Assembly: GCA_006954465.1 (NCBI GenBank)
Contig: LVVU01000026.1
Coordinates: forward strand, 1,691 to 15,414
Origin: Candidatus Methanoprimaticola hominis
GTDB taxonomy: Archaea; Thermoplasmatota; Thermoplasmata; Methanomassiliicoccales; Methanomethylophilaceae
Length of the DNA stretch: 13,724 bases
Direction: 5' to 3'
How positions within the stretch are numbered: position 1 is the stretch's first letter; the number at the start of each line of letters is the position of its first letter. This document shows positions 5,639-13,245 of this stretch, piece after piece. A program made the position numbers and the translations under genes. The notes under the pieces are model-generated. The model was given only the letters and a program-made list of their open reading frames with translations, had not been told where the DNA came from and searched no databases.

Positions 5639-6232
5639 ATGAACTCGGGCAGGATCGTCGCTGTAGCCAGTGCCGTGTTGGCATTGGCGTCTCTGGTCGT
5701 GGCGTGCTACTACTACGAAGGCATAATGGCGACGATCTCCCTGTTCGCACTGGTGTTCGGCGGGATCGCATCCAAGCGCTGCTCCGCCAGGACCAACAAG
5801 TACATCATGGCCGCAGCGGCGATGGCGCTGGTCTGCACAATCCTATCGGTCACCGTCCTCAATCAGGGCAATTTCAGCGTGGACGGCCACCCGACGACGT
5901 TCTGGTTCGTCCTCATCGGACTGGTCCACACGATCCCCGTGGTCCCTCTGACCTTCTCCACGTACACCATCATTGCGTCGGTCACCGGCGCATCGTACAA
6001 CTGGGCCATCGTGAGGGGGCTCAGTCCGTTCATCGGCATGGGCATGGAGGTCCCCGGATTCGTTCTCGAGTACGTATTCGAGGGCGCCGACAACTGGATG
6101 ACCGACAACGGATACATCCTTTACCACTTCCTCATGACCGCGCTGGTCATGATCGTGTTCTCGTACTCCGCATCCGTCGCGATGAGGCGCATGAGTATGA
6201 TAATCAACGAGAACGGGGAGGCGTTCCTATGA
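5639..6232 (+). CDS. Polytopic membrane protein of unknown function
   Basis: 197 aa with about five hydrophobic segments: near residues 5-26, 28-45, 54-75, 88-116 (long, possibly two) and 158-180. I do not recognise a named family. After the fourth segment there is an acidic, aromatic loop, GFVLEYVFEGADNWMTDN. Its E...E..D pattern is reminiscent of the WEMMEGFADFAGG loop of the next protein, so the two may be distant paralogues or partners. The start ATG sits at the leaderless distance from TTATAA and has no ribosome site. The stop overlaps the next start (ATGA), which implies coupled translation. It is the first gene of a three-gene membrane cluster ending in a glycosyltransferase, so a role in envelope or glycan assembly is possible but unproven. 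Confidence 0.8.
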   Translation: MNSGRIVAVASAVLALASLVVACYYYEGIMATISLFALVFGGIASKRCSARTNKYIMAAAAMALVCTILSVTVLNQGNFSVDGHPTTFWFVLIGLVHTIPVVPLTFSTYTIIASVTGASYNWAIVRGLSPFIGMGMEVPGFVLEYVFEGADNWMTDNGYILYHFLMTALVMIVFSYSASVAMRRMSMIINENGEAFL

Positions 6233-6930
6233 GCATCGCTCCCGAGCAGGATGCGCACGAGAGGCGCGTCGCATGGGCGATGCTGATCGGCTGCCCCATG
6301 TCCTTCCTCTTCCTTTCGATTTTCTCGTTCATAGGGGTCATGCCCGGGATAGAGGCCGGACATCCTCCGATATACCTGGAGATGACCTGCTTCGCATGGG
6401 CGCTCGTATCGATGTTCCTGCCCGCGCTGAGGCTGCTCAGGCTGGTCTCCCTGCCGCCGATGTTCCTGGCCATCATCTACGCGAACATGTACTTCTACGT
6501 CATCTCGCTGAACGTCGGCCTGTATCTGAACGTCAGCTGGTGGGGCGACATGGGCCATGTGATCTCCTCGACCATCGTGACCATGATCGTGTTCGTCGCG
6601 CTCTGCATCATGGAGTGCAAGTCCCCCGAGCACGTCACCTTCGGAAACAGGCGCGGGTTGGTCGCTATACTGTTCCTCGTAGCGTTGAGCTTCGGGGGAA
6701 TCTGGGAGATGATGGAGGGCTTCGCGGATTTCGCAGGAGGTGCATCGTACATGGTGTACGGCGCCAGCGACACCATGGGCGACCTCACTGCCGATCTCAT
6801 CGGGGTGTGCATCATCTCGGCCTGCGTCTACTGGTATCTGGGGAAGCACACGGCCGAGGACGTGGCATCCCAGGTGAGGATCGGCAAGGCCGCATTCGCA
6901 GTGTCGGGTGATGGTGATGGGCTCCGATGA
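6229..6930 (+). CDS. Polytopic membrane protein, DUF2238-like acidic motif
   Basis: 233 aa, beginning at the ATG that overlaps the previous stop as ATGA. The frame is also open far upstream, but that part is an Arg/His-rich shadow of the preceding gene. Hydrophobic segments lie near residues 15-40, 50-70, 72-100, 107-127, 142-158 and 188-206. Near 158-192 the pattern W-E-M-M-E...D...G, then DTMGDLTADLIG, recalls the DUF2238/YjdF-type membrane families, in which conserved acidic residues sit at the ends of helices. I know of no established function. The 3' end overlaps the glycosyltransferase start by 14 nt. All three genes of the cluster are therefore stop-start coupled and probably made in fixed proportion. 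Confidence 0.78.
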   Translation: MSIAPEQDAHERRVAWAMLIGCPMSFLFLSIFSFIGVMPGIEAGHPPIYLEMTCFAWALVSMFLPALRLLRLVSLPPMFLAIIYANMYFYVISLNVGLYLNVSWWGDMGHVISSTIVTMIVFVALCIMECKSPEHVTFGNRRGLVAILFLVALSFGGIWEMMEGFADFAGGASYMVYGASDTMGDLTADLIGVCIISACVYWYLGKHTAEDVASQVRIGKAAFAVSGDGDGLR

Positions 6931-8215
6931 TCTTCGCGAGATCCTGTGGGGCGACAGGGAGAGGCGCACCCGCACGGCCATCGTGCTCCTGTTCCTGATA
7001 TTCTGCATATCCTTCCTAATCATCGTCCGTGCGTTCGACATCGAGACCGAGGTCATCCGCGACCGCTATGCGAATGCGGAGACGATATTCTCCGGGGTGT
7101 TCCCGGTCACCGAGTATCCCCCTCTGGTCCTGGTGTTCATAGCCATACCCAGGCTGTTCGGGTCGACGCCATGGGGGTACGAGACGGCGTACGTCGCACA
7201 GATGTTCGTCTTCATGGTCATCGGACTCCTGATCTCCTTCCGCATCGCCAAGGATGTCGGATTCGACAGGAGGAAGGCCATGATCGCATACGCGGTCCTG
7301 ACCATCCTGATGATCGAGTTCGTGCTCGACAGGTTCGACATGATCGTCATGGTGTTCACCCTGGCGTCGTTCCTGATGTTCATCGAGCGCAGGTACGGGT
7401 GGGCGTTCGCGCTCCTCGCCATGGGGACCCTTCTGAAGGTCTATCCGGCGATGCTCTTCCCGATCTACATGATCTATCTGATACGTGGCCATCGGCTCAG
7501 CGACGCGCTCCGCGGATTCGCCGCATTCGCGGGGACGGGGATACTCGTCGTGGCCGTATGCCTGATACTCGAACCCGGTGCGATCACAGGATTCCTGGGT
7601 TACAACGGGACCCGGCCGCTGCAGATCGAGAGCCTGGCGGCCTCCCTGATCTATCCGTTCTCCATGCTCGGGCTCACGGATACTTGGATCCAATCGGCGT
7701 CCGACCCCGGCAGCTTCCTCTCCGACAATCTCATGGGGCCGGTCCCCGATGCGGTGGCGGATGTGCTCCTCCCCCTGCTGGTCGTGGCCGTCGCCGGCGT
7801 ATGGTTCCTGTACATCCTGACATGCCGCCGCGAGGGAGGGGATTCGATCAGGCTCATGGGCCTGGCGGTCCTGACGTGCATGCTGATGTTCATCGCGGTC
7901 AACAAGGTGTTCTCCGCCCAGTATGTGATCTGGCTCATCGGACCCATCCTGTGCGTGGCGCTGATGAGCGAGGAGAGGTTCGCGAGAAGGCTGTTCAGGC
8001 TGGCCGAGGTCGTGTTCATCCTGACCCAGCTGGAATTCGCGTACAACGTTGGCTACCTCGGCGGAGGTGCTTCGATAAACGACCTCAGCATGTTCGTGAT
8101 CCTGGTGAGGAACCTCCTCATAGTCGCGATGCTCTGGATCTCGATCCGCGAGATGGTTTCGCCGGCATCCGGGCACTTGGACGCCCCTTCCGGCCCTGTC
8201 GCCACTGTTAAATAA
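6917..8215 (+). CDS. GT87/DUF2029-type integral membrane glycosyltransferase
   Basis: 432 aa from ATG 6917; GTG 6908, ATG 6911 and GTG 6914 are also in frame. I chose 6917 because GGTGA lies 5 nt before it. GT87 enzymes use polyprenyl-phosphate sugars on the outer face of the membrane and have GT-C folds. Features in order: a first helix (about 20-40), a loop with [13 protein letters not shown] and EYPPLVLVF (short acidic/aromatic loop typical of GT-C), a cytoplasmic DRFD, then [11 protein letters not shown] and [15 protein letters not shown]. The last two resemble the K-x-YP and N-x-VFS-x-QY-x-IWL signatures of DUF2029 proteins. About nine to eleven helices follow the usual layout. The acceptor could be a lipid-linked glycan or a surface glycoprotein. 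The final TAA is part of the TATA box of the ribosomal operon downstream. Confidence 0.82.
   Translation: MGSDDLREILWGDRERRTRTAIVLLFLIFCISFLIIVRAFDIETEVIRDRYANAETIFSGVFPVTEYPPLVLVFIAIPRLFGSTPWGYETAYVAQMFVFMVIGLLISFRIAKDVGFDRRKAMIAYAVLTILMIEFVLDRFDMIVMVFTLASFLMFIERRYGWAFALLAMGTLLKVYPAMLFPIYMIYLIRGHRLSDALRGFAAFAGTGILVVAVCLILEPGAITGFLGYNGTRPLQIESLAASLIYPFSMLGLTDTWIQSASDPGSFLSDNLMGPVPDAVADVLLPLLVVAVAGVWFLYILTCRREGGDSIRLMGLAVLTCMLMFIAVNKVFSAQYVIWLIGPILCVALMSEERFARRLFRLAEVVFILTQLEFAYNVGYLGGGASINDLSMFVILVRNLLIVAMLWISIREMVSPASGHLDAPSGPVATVK
8208..8215 (+). promoter_or_regulatory. TATA box of the L7Ae translation operon
   Basis: TTAAATAA matches the archaeal consensus well and includes the stop codon of the glycosyltransferase gene. 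The expected transcription start is near 8235, giving a leader of about 60 nt before the L7Ae ATG. Confidence 0.65.
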
Positions 8216-8235
8216 GAGCACCAGTTAGGTCTGAA

Positions 8236-8295
8236 TGCTCTTCAGAGCCGATGAATGATGAAGGCGCCTTTGAGCGCCGGAAAGAGGTAATTGAA
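8236..8295 (+). promoter_or_regulatory. Structured leader of the L7Ae operon, with a short uORF
   Basis: The leader holds a small hairpin, GCTCT/AGAGC (8238-8249), and a second, GGCGC-CTTTGA-GCGCC (8263-8278). An ATGATGA (8255-8261) resembles a C box. An 11-codon frame (ATG 8255 to TAA 8288-8290) ends 5 nt before the L7Ae ATG and contains its GAGGT ribosome site. L7Ae binds kink-turns and is known to repress its own mRNA in Sulfolobus. I could not fold a canonical kink-turn here. Confidence 0.4.
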
Positions 8296-8661
8296 ATGTC
8301 TGTATACGTTAAATTCGAGACGCCCAAGGAGATCTCCGACAAAGCCTACTCCCTCGCCGAGATGGCTAGGGACGGCGGAAAGATCAAGAAGGGAACGAAC
8401 GAGGTCACGAAGGTCGTCGAGCGCGGCAACGCCGCCATCGTCATCATGGCCTGCGACGTCGAGCCCCCCGAGATCCTGGCCCACATGCCCGCTCTGTGCG
8501 AGGAGAGGAACGTCCCCTACGTCTACGTTCCCAGCAAGACCGAGCTCGGTGCCGCCATCGGACTCGACAAGCCCACCGCCTCCATCGCAATCATGGATGT
8601 CGGCAAGGGCAAGCCCCTCTGCGACGAGATCGCCCAGGCAGTCAAGACCCTGAAAGGCTGA
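8296..8661 (+). CDS. rpl7ae: 50S ribosomal protein L7Ae (kink-turn binding)
   Basis: 121 aa. ATG 8296 was chosen because GAGGT lies 7 nt upstream and the protein then begins [10 protein letters not shown], like other archaeal L7Ae. An in-frame ATG at 8251 would add 15 residues with no homology. L7Ae binds kink-turns in 23S rRNA, box C/D and H/ACA guide RNAs and RNase P. Diagnostic segments are [17 protein letters not shown] (RNA contact), [23 protein letters not shown], and [17 protein letters not shown]. It is the first gene of the L7Ae-S28e-L24e-Ndk-aIF5B set common in Euryarchaeota. The stop is followed by AGGTGA, the ribosome site for S28e. Confidence 0.97.
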   Translation: MSVYVKFETPKEISDKAYSLAEMARDGGKIKKGTNEVTKVVERGNAAIVIMACDVEPPEILAHMPALCEERNVPYVYVPSKTELGAAIGLDKPTASIAIMDVGKGKPLCDEIAQAVKTLKG

Positions 8662-8673
8662 AGGTGAGCTTGA

Positions 8674-8886
8674 ATGGTAGACACCGACAGCATTCCCGCC
8701 GAGGTCGTCGAGGTCATCGGCAGGACCGGAATGACCGGGGAGGCAACCCAGGTCAAGGTCCGTGTCCTCGATGGTCGCGACAAGGGCAGGATCATTACAA
8801 GGAACATCATGGGTCCCGTCAGGATGGGAGACATCCTCATGCTGAGGGAGACCTCGAGAGAAGCCAGGAAACTGGGCATGAGGTGA
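8674..8886 (+). CDS. rps28e: 30S ribosomal protein S28e
   Basis: 70 aa, an OB-fold small-subunit protein near the mRNA exit region. Recognised from [36 protein letters not shown] and the C-terminal [19 protein letters not shown], which match the archaeal S28e family in full. ATG 8674 has AGGTGA 6 nt upstream. The stop codon is itself part of the AGGTGA that serves the next gene, so S28e and L24e are tightly coupled. Its first twelve bases (ATGGTAGACACC) are identical to those of L24e. Confidence 0.97.
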   Translation: MVDTDSIPAEVVEVIGRTGMTGEATQVKVRVLDGRDKGRIITRNIMGPVRMGDILMLRETSREARKLGMR

Positions 8887-8891
8887 TTCAG

Positions 8892-9128
8892 ATGGTAGAC
8901 ACCACCAGGAAGTGCTCCTTCTGCGGAGCCCCCATCGAGCCCGGTACCGGCAAGATGTACGTCAAGAAAGACGGCACAATCCTGTTCTTCGACGCCAACA
9001 AGTGCTACAAGAACATGATTGAGCTCAAGAGGGTGGCCAGGACGACCCCCTGGACCGAGAAGGCCCAGACCGAGAAGGCCACCAAGCTCAAGGCCATGGA
9101 GAAATCCGCGGCCGAGAAGACGGAGTGA
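8892..9128 (+). CDS. rpl24e: 50S ribosomal protein L24e, with one zinc ligand replaced
   Basis: 78 aa; the longer upstream frame is a shadow of L7Ae and S28e. ATG 8892 lies 5 nt after AGGTGA. L24e is a zinc-containing large-subunit protein. [22 protein letters not shown] matches the family, with Cys8 and Cys11. The second half of the site normally reads FCSSKC; here it reads FDANKC, so the third ligand is Asp34 and the last is Cys38. The site becomes Cys3-Asp, or zinc is lost. The Lys/Glu-rich tail after [10 protein letters not shown] is typical. The stop overlaps the GGAGTGA ribosome site of ndk. Confidence 0.95.
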   Translation: MVDTTRKCSFCGAPIEPGTGKMYVKKDGTILFFDANKCYKNMIELKRVARTTPWTEKAQTEKATKLKAMEKSAAEKTE

Positions 9129-9133
9129 GTCCC

Positions 9134-9589
9134 ATGGCCATGGAGCAGACCTACCTCATGGTCAAGCCCGACGGAGTCCAGCGCGGACTCTGCGGCGAGA
9201 TCGTCTCCCGTTTCGAGAAGAAAGGCCTCAAGATCATCGGCATGAAGCTGATGACCATCTCCAAGGAGACCGCGGAGAACCACTACGGGGAGCACAAGGG
9301 CAAGCCATTCTTCCCCTCCCTGATCTCCTACATCACCTCCGGCCCCGTCCTCGCGATGGTCCTCGAGGGAGAGAACGCCGTCTCCGTGTGCAGGGGAATG
9401 ATGGGCAAGACCAACCCGGCCGAGTCCGCTCCCGGCACCATCCGTGGCGACTATGCGATGGTCACCGGGATGAACATCATCCACGGCTCCGATTCCGTCG
9501 AATCCGCCAAGAGGGAGATCTCGATCTTCTTCAAGCCCGAGGAGCTCATCTCCTACGAGAGGACCTCGGACAAGTGGATCTACGAGTGA
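9134..9589 (+). CDS. ndk: Nucleoside diphosphate kinase
   Basis: 151 aa from ATG 9134; GTG 9125 and ATG 9140 are in-frame alternatives. GGAGTGA (9122-9128) is well spaced for 9134. The enzyme transfers the gamma-phosphate between nucleoside triphosphates and diphosphates through a phosphohistidine. Motifs: [13 protein letters not shown] at the N-terminus (nucleotide-contacting Lys), the phosphohistidine in [16 protein letters not shown], and the C-terminal [10 protein letters not shown]. Length is standard. It lies between L24e and aIF5B, its common place in euryarchaeal genomes, perhaps to supply GTP near translation GTPases (context only). A 48-nt gap with no clear promoter separates it from aIF5B. 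Confidence 0.97.
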   Translation: MAMEQTYLMVKPDGVQRGLCGEIVSRFEKKGLKIIGMKLMTISKETAENHYGEHKGKPFFPSLISYITSGPVLAMVLEGENAVSVCRGMMGKTNPAESAPGTIRGDYAMVTGMNIIHGSDSVESAKREISIFFKPEELISYERTSDKWIYE

Positions 9590-9637
9590 TTCGAAACCCC
9601 TTAACCAAACCCTTTACTTACATCTCGGAGGTTTCTC

Positions 9638-11386
9638 ATGGCCATAAGGCAGCCCGTAGTCAGTGTTCTCGGTCATGTCGATCACGGCAAGACCAAGCTT
9701 TTGGACCGCATCAGAGGGACCTCTGTCCAGGCCAGGGAGGCCGGTGCCATCACCCAGCACATCGGAGCCACGGAGGTTCCGATCGACCACATCTACAAGA
9801 TGTGCGGGAAGCTGATCGGCGCCAAGAAGTTCGATGTGCCCGGACTGCTCTTCATCGACACGCCCGGACATCAGTCCTTCGTCACGCTCCGTGCGAGGGG
9901 AGGTTCCCTCGCCGATCTGGCCGTTCTCGTGATCGACATCAGGGAGGGGCTGATGCCCCAGACCATCGAGTCGATCCGCATCCTCAGGCAGTACAAGACC
10001 CCATTCGTCATTGCGCTGAACAAGATCGATTCCATCGAGGGATGGATCAGCGAGGACGGCAGGCCGTTCGTCGTATCCGAGAAGACCCAGCAGGAACATA
10101 CCCGTGCGGTCTTCGAGGAGAAGATGTACAACATCATCGCCCAGCTGTCCCAGGAGGGCATCTCGTCGGACAGGTACGACAGGATCGACGACTTCACCAA
10201 GGCCGTAGCCCTCGTGCCCATCAGCGCCAAGGAGGGCGAAGGCATCCAGGACCTCCTGCTCGTCCTCATCGGACTGGCGCAGCGCTTCCTGGAGAACCAG
10301 CTCGAGAAGGGCGAGGGACCCGGCAAGGGGACCATCCTGGAGATCAAGGAGGAGCGCGGACTGGGCAAGACCCTGGACATGATCCTCTACTCGGGCACCC
10401 TGAAGAAGGGCGACACGGTCGCCATGGGTACCCGCGGCGCCCCTGTCGTCACCAAGATCAAGGCCATCCTGAAGCCCAAGCCCCTGGATGAGATCCGCGA
10501 TCCGAGGGACCGCTTCGATTCCGTCAAGGAGCTCCACGCGGCCGCCGGAGTCAAGATCTCCACCCAGAATTGCGAGGGAGTCATCGCCGGAGCCCCGATC
10601 ATCGTCGTCAAGGGCCCCAACGATCCCGCCATCAAGGCGCTTGCAGAGGAGACGAGCATCAAGATCGAGACCCAGGAGAACGGAGTCACGATCAAGGCCG
10701 ACGCCATCGGATCCCTCGAGGCGCTGGCATACGAGGCCAAGGCCCACGACATCCCCATCAGGAAGTACGGCATCGGCGAGATCACCCGCAGGGACATCGT
10801 CGAGACCGCCTATGCGGACAAGAAGAACTGCGTCATCCTCGGATTCAATGTGAATCTCTCCAAGGATGCGGAGGCCGAGCTGGCCAACCACGAGGACCTG
10901 AAGGTCTTCAACAACCAGATCGTCTATCAGCTGATCGACGACTACATCGAGTGGGTGGAGGACTGCAAGAAGCAGACCGACACCGACAAGAGATCCATGT
11001 TCTCGTTCCCCGCCAAGTTCATGGTGCTTCCGAACTGCGTGTTCCGCGCCAGCAAGCCCGCCATCGTCGGCGTCCGCGTCCTGGCCGGAAGGATACGCCC
11101 CGGAGAGAACCTCATCGGACCCGACGGCCGCGACCTCGGAAGGATCAAGAGCATCCGCATCGGGGAGGATGTCCAGAAGGAGGCCAAGCAGGGCGACGAG
11201 GTCGCCGTGGCCATCGAGGGCATCACCGTCGGAAGGCAGCTCAACGAGGAGGACGTGGTCTACGTCGACCTCATCGAATCCGGATACAAGCAGCTCCAGC
11301 AGCTGGACCTGAACGCGGACGAGAAGCTGGCCATGGAGGAGACCGTGGCCATCAAGAGGAAGGAAGAGCCCTTCTGGGGTATGTGA
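9638..11386 (+). CDS. infB: Translation initiation factor aIF5B
   Basis: 582 aa, the usual archaeal length, with no intein. ATG 9638 has GGAGGT 5 nt upstream. It is the GTPase that promotes ribosomal subunit joining. The G domain shows GHVDHGKT (12-19), DTPGH (74-78), NKID (128-131) and SAKEGEG (196-202). Then come the beta-barrel domain II (GTILEIKEERGLGKTLDMILYSG), the alpha/beta/alpha domain III with GVKISTQNCEGVIAGAPI, the long linking helix, and domain IV (SKPAIVGVRVLAGRIRPGENL). It ends KEEPFWGM, close to the conserved archaeal terminus. No good TATA box was found in the 48 nt upstream, so it is probably read through from the L7Ae promoter. A 705-codon open frame on the opposite strand is a base-composition artefact. 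Confidence 0.97.
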   Translation: MAIRQPVVSVLGHVDHGKTKLLDRIRGTSVQAREAGAITQHIGATEVPIDHIYKMCGKLIGAKKFDVPGLLFIDTPGHQSFVTLRARGGSLADLAVLVIDIREGLMPQTIESIRILRQYKTPFVIALNKIDSIEGWISEDGRPFVVSEKTQQEHTRAVFEEKMYNIIAQLSQEGISSDRYDRIDDFTKAVALVPISAKEGEGIQDLLLVLIGLAQRFLENQLEKGEGPGKGTILEIKEERGLGKTLDMILYSGTLKKGDTVAMGTRGAPVVTKIKAILKPKPLDEIRDPRDRFDSVKELHAAAGVKISTQNCEGVIAGAPIIVVKGPNDPAIKALAEETSIKIETQENGVTIKADAIGSLEALAYEAKAHDIPIRKYGIGEITRRDIVETAYADKKNCVILGFNVNLSKDAEAELANHEDLKVFNNQIVYQLIDDYIEWVEDCKKQTDTDKRSMFSFPAKFMVLPNCVFRASKPAIVGVRVLAGRIRPGENLIGPDGRDLGRIKSIRIGEDVQKEAKQGDEVAVAIEGITVGRQLNEEDVVYVDLIESGYKQLQQLDLNADEKLAMEETVAIKRKEEPFWGM

Positions 11387-11402
11387 AGCGGGGGCTCCCT
11401 CC

Positions 11403-12950
11403 GTGACATATCTCACCGTACCGTTCTTCACGTACGTATTCGCGATAGCGCCGGTTTGGCCGGCATGGCTCGCCGTCAATCTGTTCGCGCTGTATCTGCT
11501 CCTGTTCAAGGAGCGCTTCGACCCGAGGACGTTCGTCTTCTGGGTGGCGATAGTGTTCGTGCTCCCGTTCCTGGGGTTCGTCCTGTATCTCCTCTGGGGA
11601 TCCACGATCCACATGCGCAGGGACGGCGAACGGAAGGAGGAGTCCGACGAGCGGTACATGGTCGGCGAATCCGACGATGTCCCCGAGGACTGCTCGAGGA
11701 TGGTCTCCACCCTGTGCGGTGCCGGATCGGACATCTACACCTCCGGGAACGACGTGAAGCTCCATTGGACCTCCCGCGAAGGCGTGTCCCCTCTCGTGGA
11801 GGCGCTGTCGGGCGCCGAGCGCACCATCTACATCGAAGCCGCCCGCTTCCTGGGCGGAGAGGACGGACGCAGGCTCAACGACCTCCTGTGCCGGAAGGCC
11901 TCCGAAGGAGTGGACGTTAGGATCATAACATCCAGGCTGGGCCTCGGCAGGACGCCGGGTCTCATGGCGCTGAGGAAGGCGGGCGTCCGCCATCGCACGT
12001 TCCATTCGTCGATCAACTCCGCGTTTTCCGTCAGACCTGCGAACCGCGATCTCAGGGAGCTCTGCATCATCGACGGGAGGCACGGATTCTGCGGCATGGG
12101 CGCGTACATGGAGCTGCAAGGACGCGCATCCGAGAGGCTGGAGCGCAGGTTCCTCGCCGATTGGGAGCACGCGTCCGGGGAGGTCTCCGAGATCCGCAAC
12201 CCCTCCGTCTCCGGAGACGGCTCCTGCGGGGTGCAGCTCGTGAGCTCCGGTCCCGATTCCTCGGGGATGCCGATGCTCTTCGGCTATTCCGAGACGATCT
12301 CCGGCGCCAGGAGGACGCTGTACATGACGTTCCCCTATCTCGTCCCGGGGGACGAGGCGTACAACGCCATCAAGCAGGCGGTCATCGCCGGGACCGACGT
12401 GAGGATACTGATCCCCGTGAAATGCAGGCACTGGTACCAGGCATGGAACTCCCTCTCTGCGGCGAATCCGCTGATCGAGGCCGGTGCCCGCGTGTACTTC
12501 GCCCGGAAGGCCATGGTCAAGACACTGGTGGTCGCCGATGGGAAGGTGTGCATAACCGGTTCGGGGATCTACAACTCGAAATCCCTCGCGGCGGATTACG
12601 GGGAGAACGTCATCGTCTATTCCGAGGGTGTCGCCGGAGTCGCCGAGGCCGAATTCATGGCCGAGCTCGAGGATGCGGCGGAATGCCTCCCAGAGCAGCT
12701 CGCCCGCAGGTCCCTGATGGATCAGGTCAAGATAACCATCGCCAAGATGTTCATGTTCCTGAACCGAGGACCTCCGGTTTTCCTCAATATGTTTATAAAT
12801 AAGGGGCCTTTAGCCGACACCCACAGGTGTTCAAATGGCAGACTTCAAAGTCATAGTGAACGATGTCAAGACTGGAAAGTCCTACAACGTCGCCGTCACC
12901 GGTCACCACGCGAACTCTCTGATCGGCGTAAGCATCGGAGAGGTCGTTGA
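11403..12950 (+). CDS. Cardiolipin-synthase-like PLD-superfamily membrane protein with degenerate active sites
   Basis: 515 aa as read, starting at GTG 11403, 16 nt after aIF5B and with no evident ribosome site. The N-terminus has two helices and the PLDc_N pattern (FKERFDPRTFVFWVAIVFVLPFLG..LYLLWG), as in bacterial-type Cls. Two PLD domains follow. Each should carry HxKx4D. The first reads L217-x-E219-x4-D224 (LRELCIID), with His and Lys gone. The second reads M371-x-K373-x4-A378 followed by D379, with His gone. The GSG(I)YNSKS after the second is family-like. Relatives join two phospholipid head groups by a phosphohistidine; without either histidine that chemistry is unlikely. From about 12835 the frame lies inside S6e, giving a basic 38-residue tail with no family likeness, so the natural end is probably near 12790. 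Confidence 0.8.
   Translation: MTYLTVPFFTYVFAIAPVWPAWLAVNLFALYLLLFKERFDPRTFVFWVAIVFVLPFLGFVLYLLWGSTIHMRRDGERKEESDERYMVGESDDVPEDCSRMVSTLCGAGSDIYTSGNDVKLHWTSREGVSPLVEALSGAERTIYIEAARFLGGEDGRRLNDLLCRKASEGVDVRIITSRLGLGRTPGLMALRKAGVRHRTFHSSINSAFSVRPANRDLRELCIIDGRHGFCGMGAYMELQGRASERLERRFLADWEHASGEVSEIRNPSVSGDGSCGVQLVSSGPDSSGMPMLFGYSETISGARRTLYMTFPYLVPGDEAYNAIKQAVIAGTDVRILIPVKCRHWYQAWNSLSAANPLIEAGARVYFARKAMVKTLVVADGKVCITGSGIYNSKSLAADYGENVIVYSEGVAGVAEAEFMAELEDAAECLPEQLARRSLMDQVKITIAKMFMFLNRGPPVFLNMFINKGPLADTHRCSNGRLQSHSERCQDWKVLQRRRHRSPRELSDRRKHRRGR
12792..12799 (+). promoter_or_regulatory. Strong TATA box for the S6e-aIF2-gamma operon
   Basis: TTTATAAA is the best archaeal TATA match in the window. 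It lies inside the PLD frame, 36 nt before the S6e start. The predicted transcription start is near 12820, leaving a short leader with AGGTG (12824-12828) 6 nt before the ATG. Confidence 0.75.
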
Positions 12951-13245
12951 CGGAGTGTTCGTGGGCCTTCCCGAGTACAAGCTGCAGATTACCGGCGGAT
13001 CCGACAGGAACGGAACCCCCATGAGGGGAGACCTCCCCGGAAACAAGAGGGTCAAGCTCCTCCTGTCCGACAGCCTCGGATTCCACGAGGTCTACCCCGG
13101 CGAGAGGAAGAGGGTCGCCATCCGTGGAAACACGATCTCCGACGCAATCGTCCAGGTCAACATGAAGGTCGTCGAGTACGGGTCCAAGACCATAGAGGAG
13201 ATCCTCAACCCCGCACCCGAGGGCGAGGCTCCCGCGGAGAACTGA
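12835..13245 (+). CDS. rps6e: 30S ribosomal protein S6e
   Basis: 136 aa, ATG 12835 with AGGTG 6 nt upstream. Recognised by [51 protein letters not shown] and the following [12 protein letters not shown]. Together these cover the archaeal S6e core, whose DRxGxPMRxD stretch is characteristic. It lacks the long C-terminal phosphorylated helix of eukaryotic S6, as usual for archaea. The last codons are Pro/Glu/Ala-rich. Its stop shares one base with the ATG of aIF2-gamma (TGATG). The S6e-aIF2-gamma order is common in Euryarchaeota. The first 116 nt are also covered by the preceding PLD frame in another phase. Confidence 0.97.
   Translation: MADFKVIVNDVKTGKSYNVAVTGHHANSLIGVSIGEVVDGVFVGLPEYKLQITGGSDRNGTPMRGDLPGNKRVKLLLSDSLGFHEVYPGERKRVAIRGNTISDAIVQVNMKVVEYGSKTIEEILNPAPEGEAPAEN

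Noticed and set aside
5704..6228. The upstream part of the frame that contains the second membrane protein
   Set aside because: It is Arg/His-rich and overlaps the first membrane gene out of phase; the ATG at 6229 in the ATGA overlap is the sensible start.
8236..8295. A canonical kink-turn or box C/D RNA in the L7Ae leader
   Set aside because: A CTGA and an ATGATGA occur, but the tandem G-A pairs do not fall next to a stem in any folding I tried, and the CTGA (8231-8234) probably lies before the transcription start.
9595..9637. A promoter directly upstream of aIF5B
   Set aside because: TTTACTTA (9613-9620) is a poor TATA match and would place the start after the GGAGGT ribosome site, which contradicts its use.
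9614..11734. A 706-aa open frame on the minus strand opposite aIF5B
   Set aside because: It is rich in Leu/Asp/Val/Gly repeats, matches no family I know and mirrors the codon positions of a certain gene; high GC with biased third positions creates such long antisense frames.
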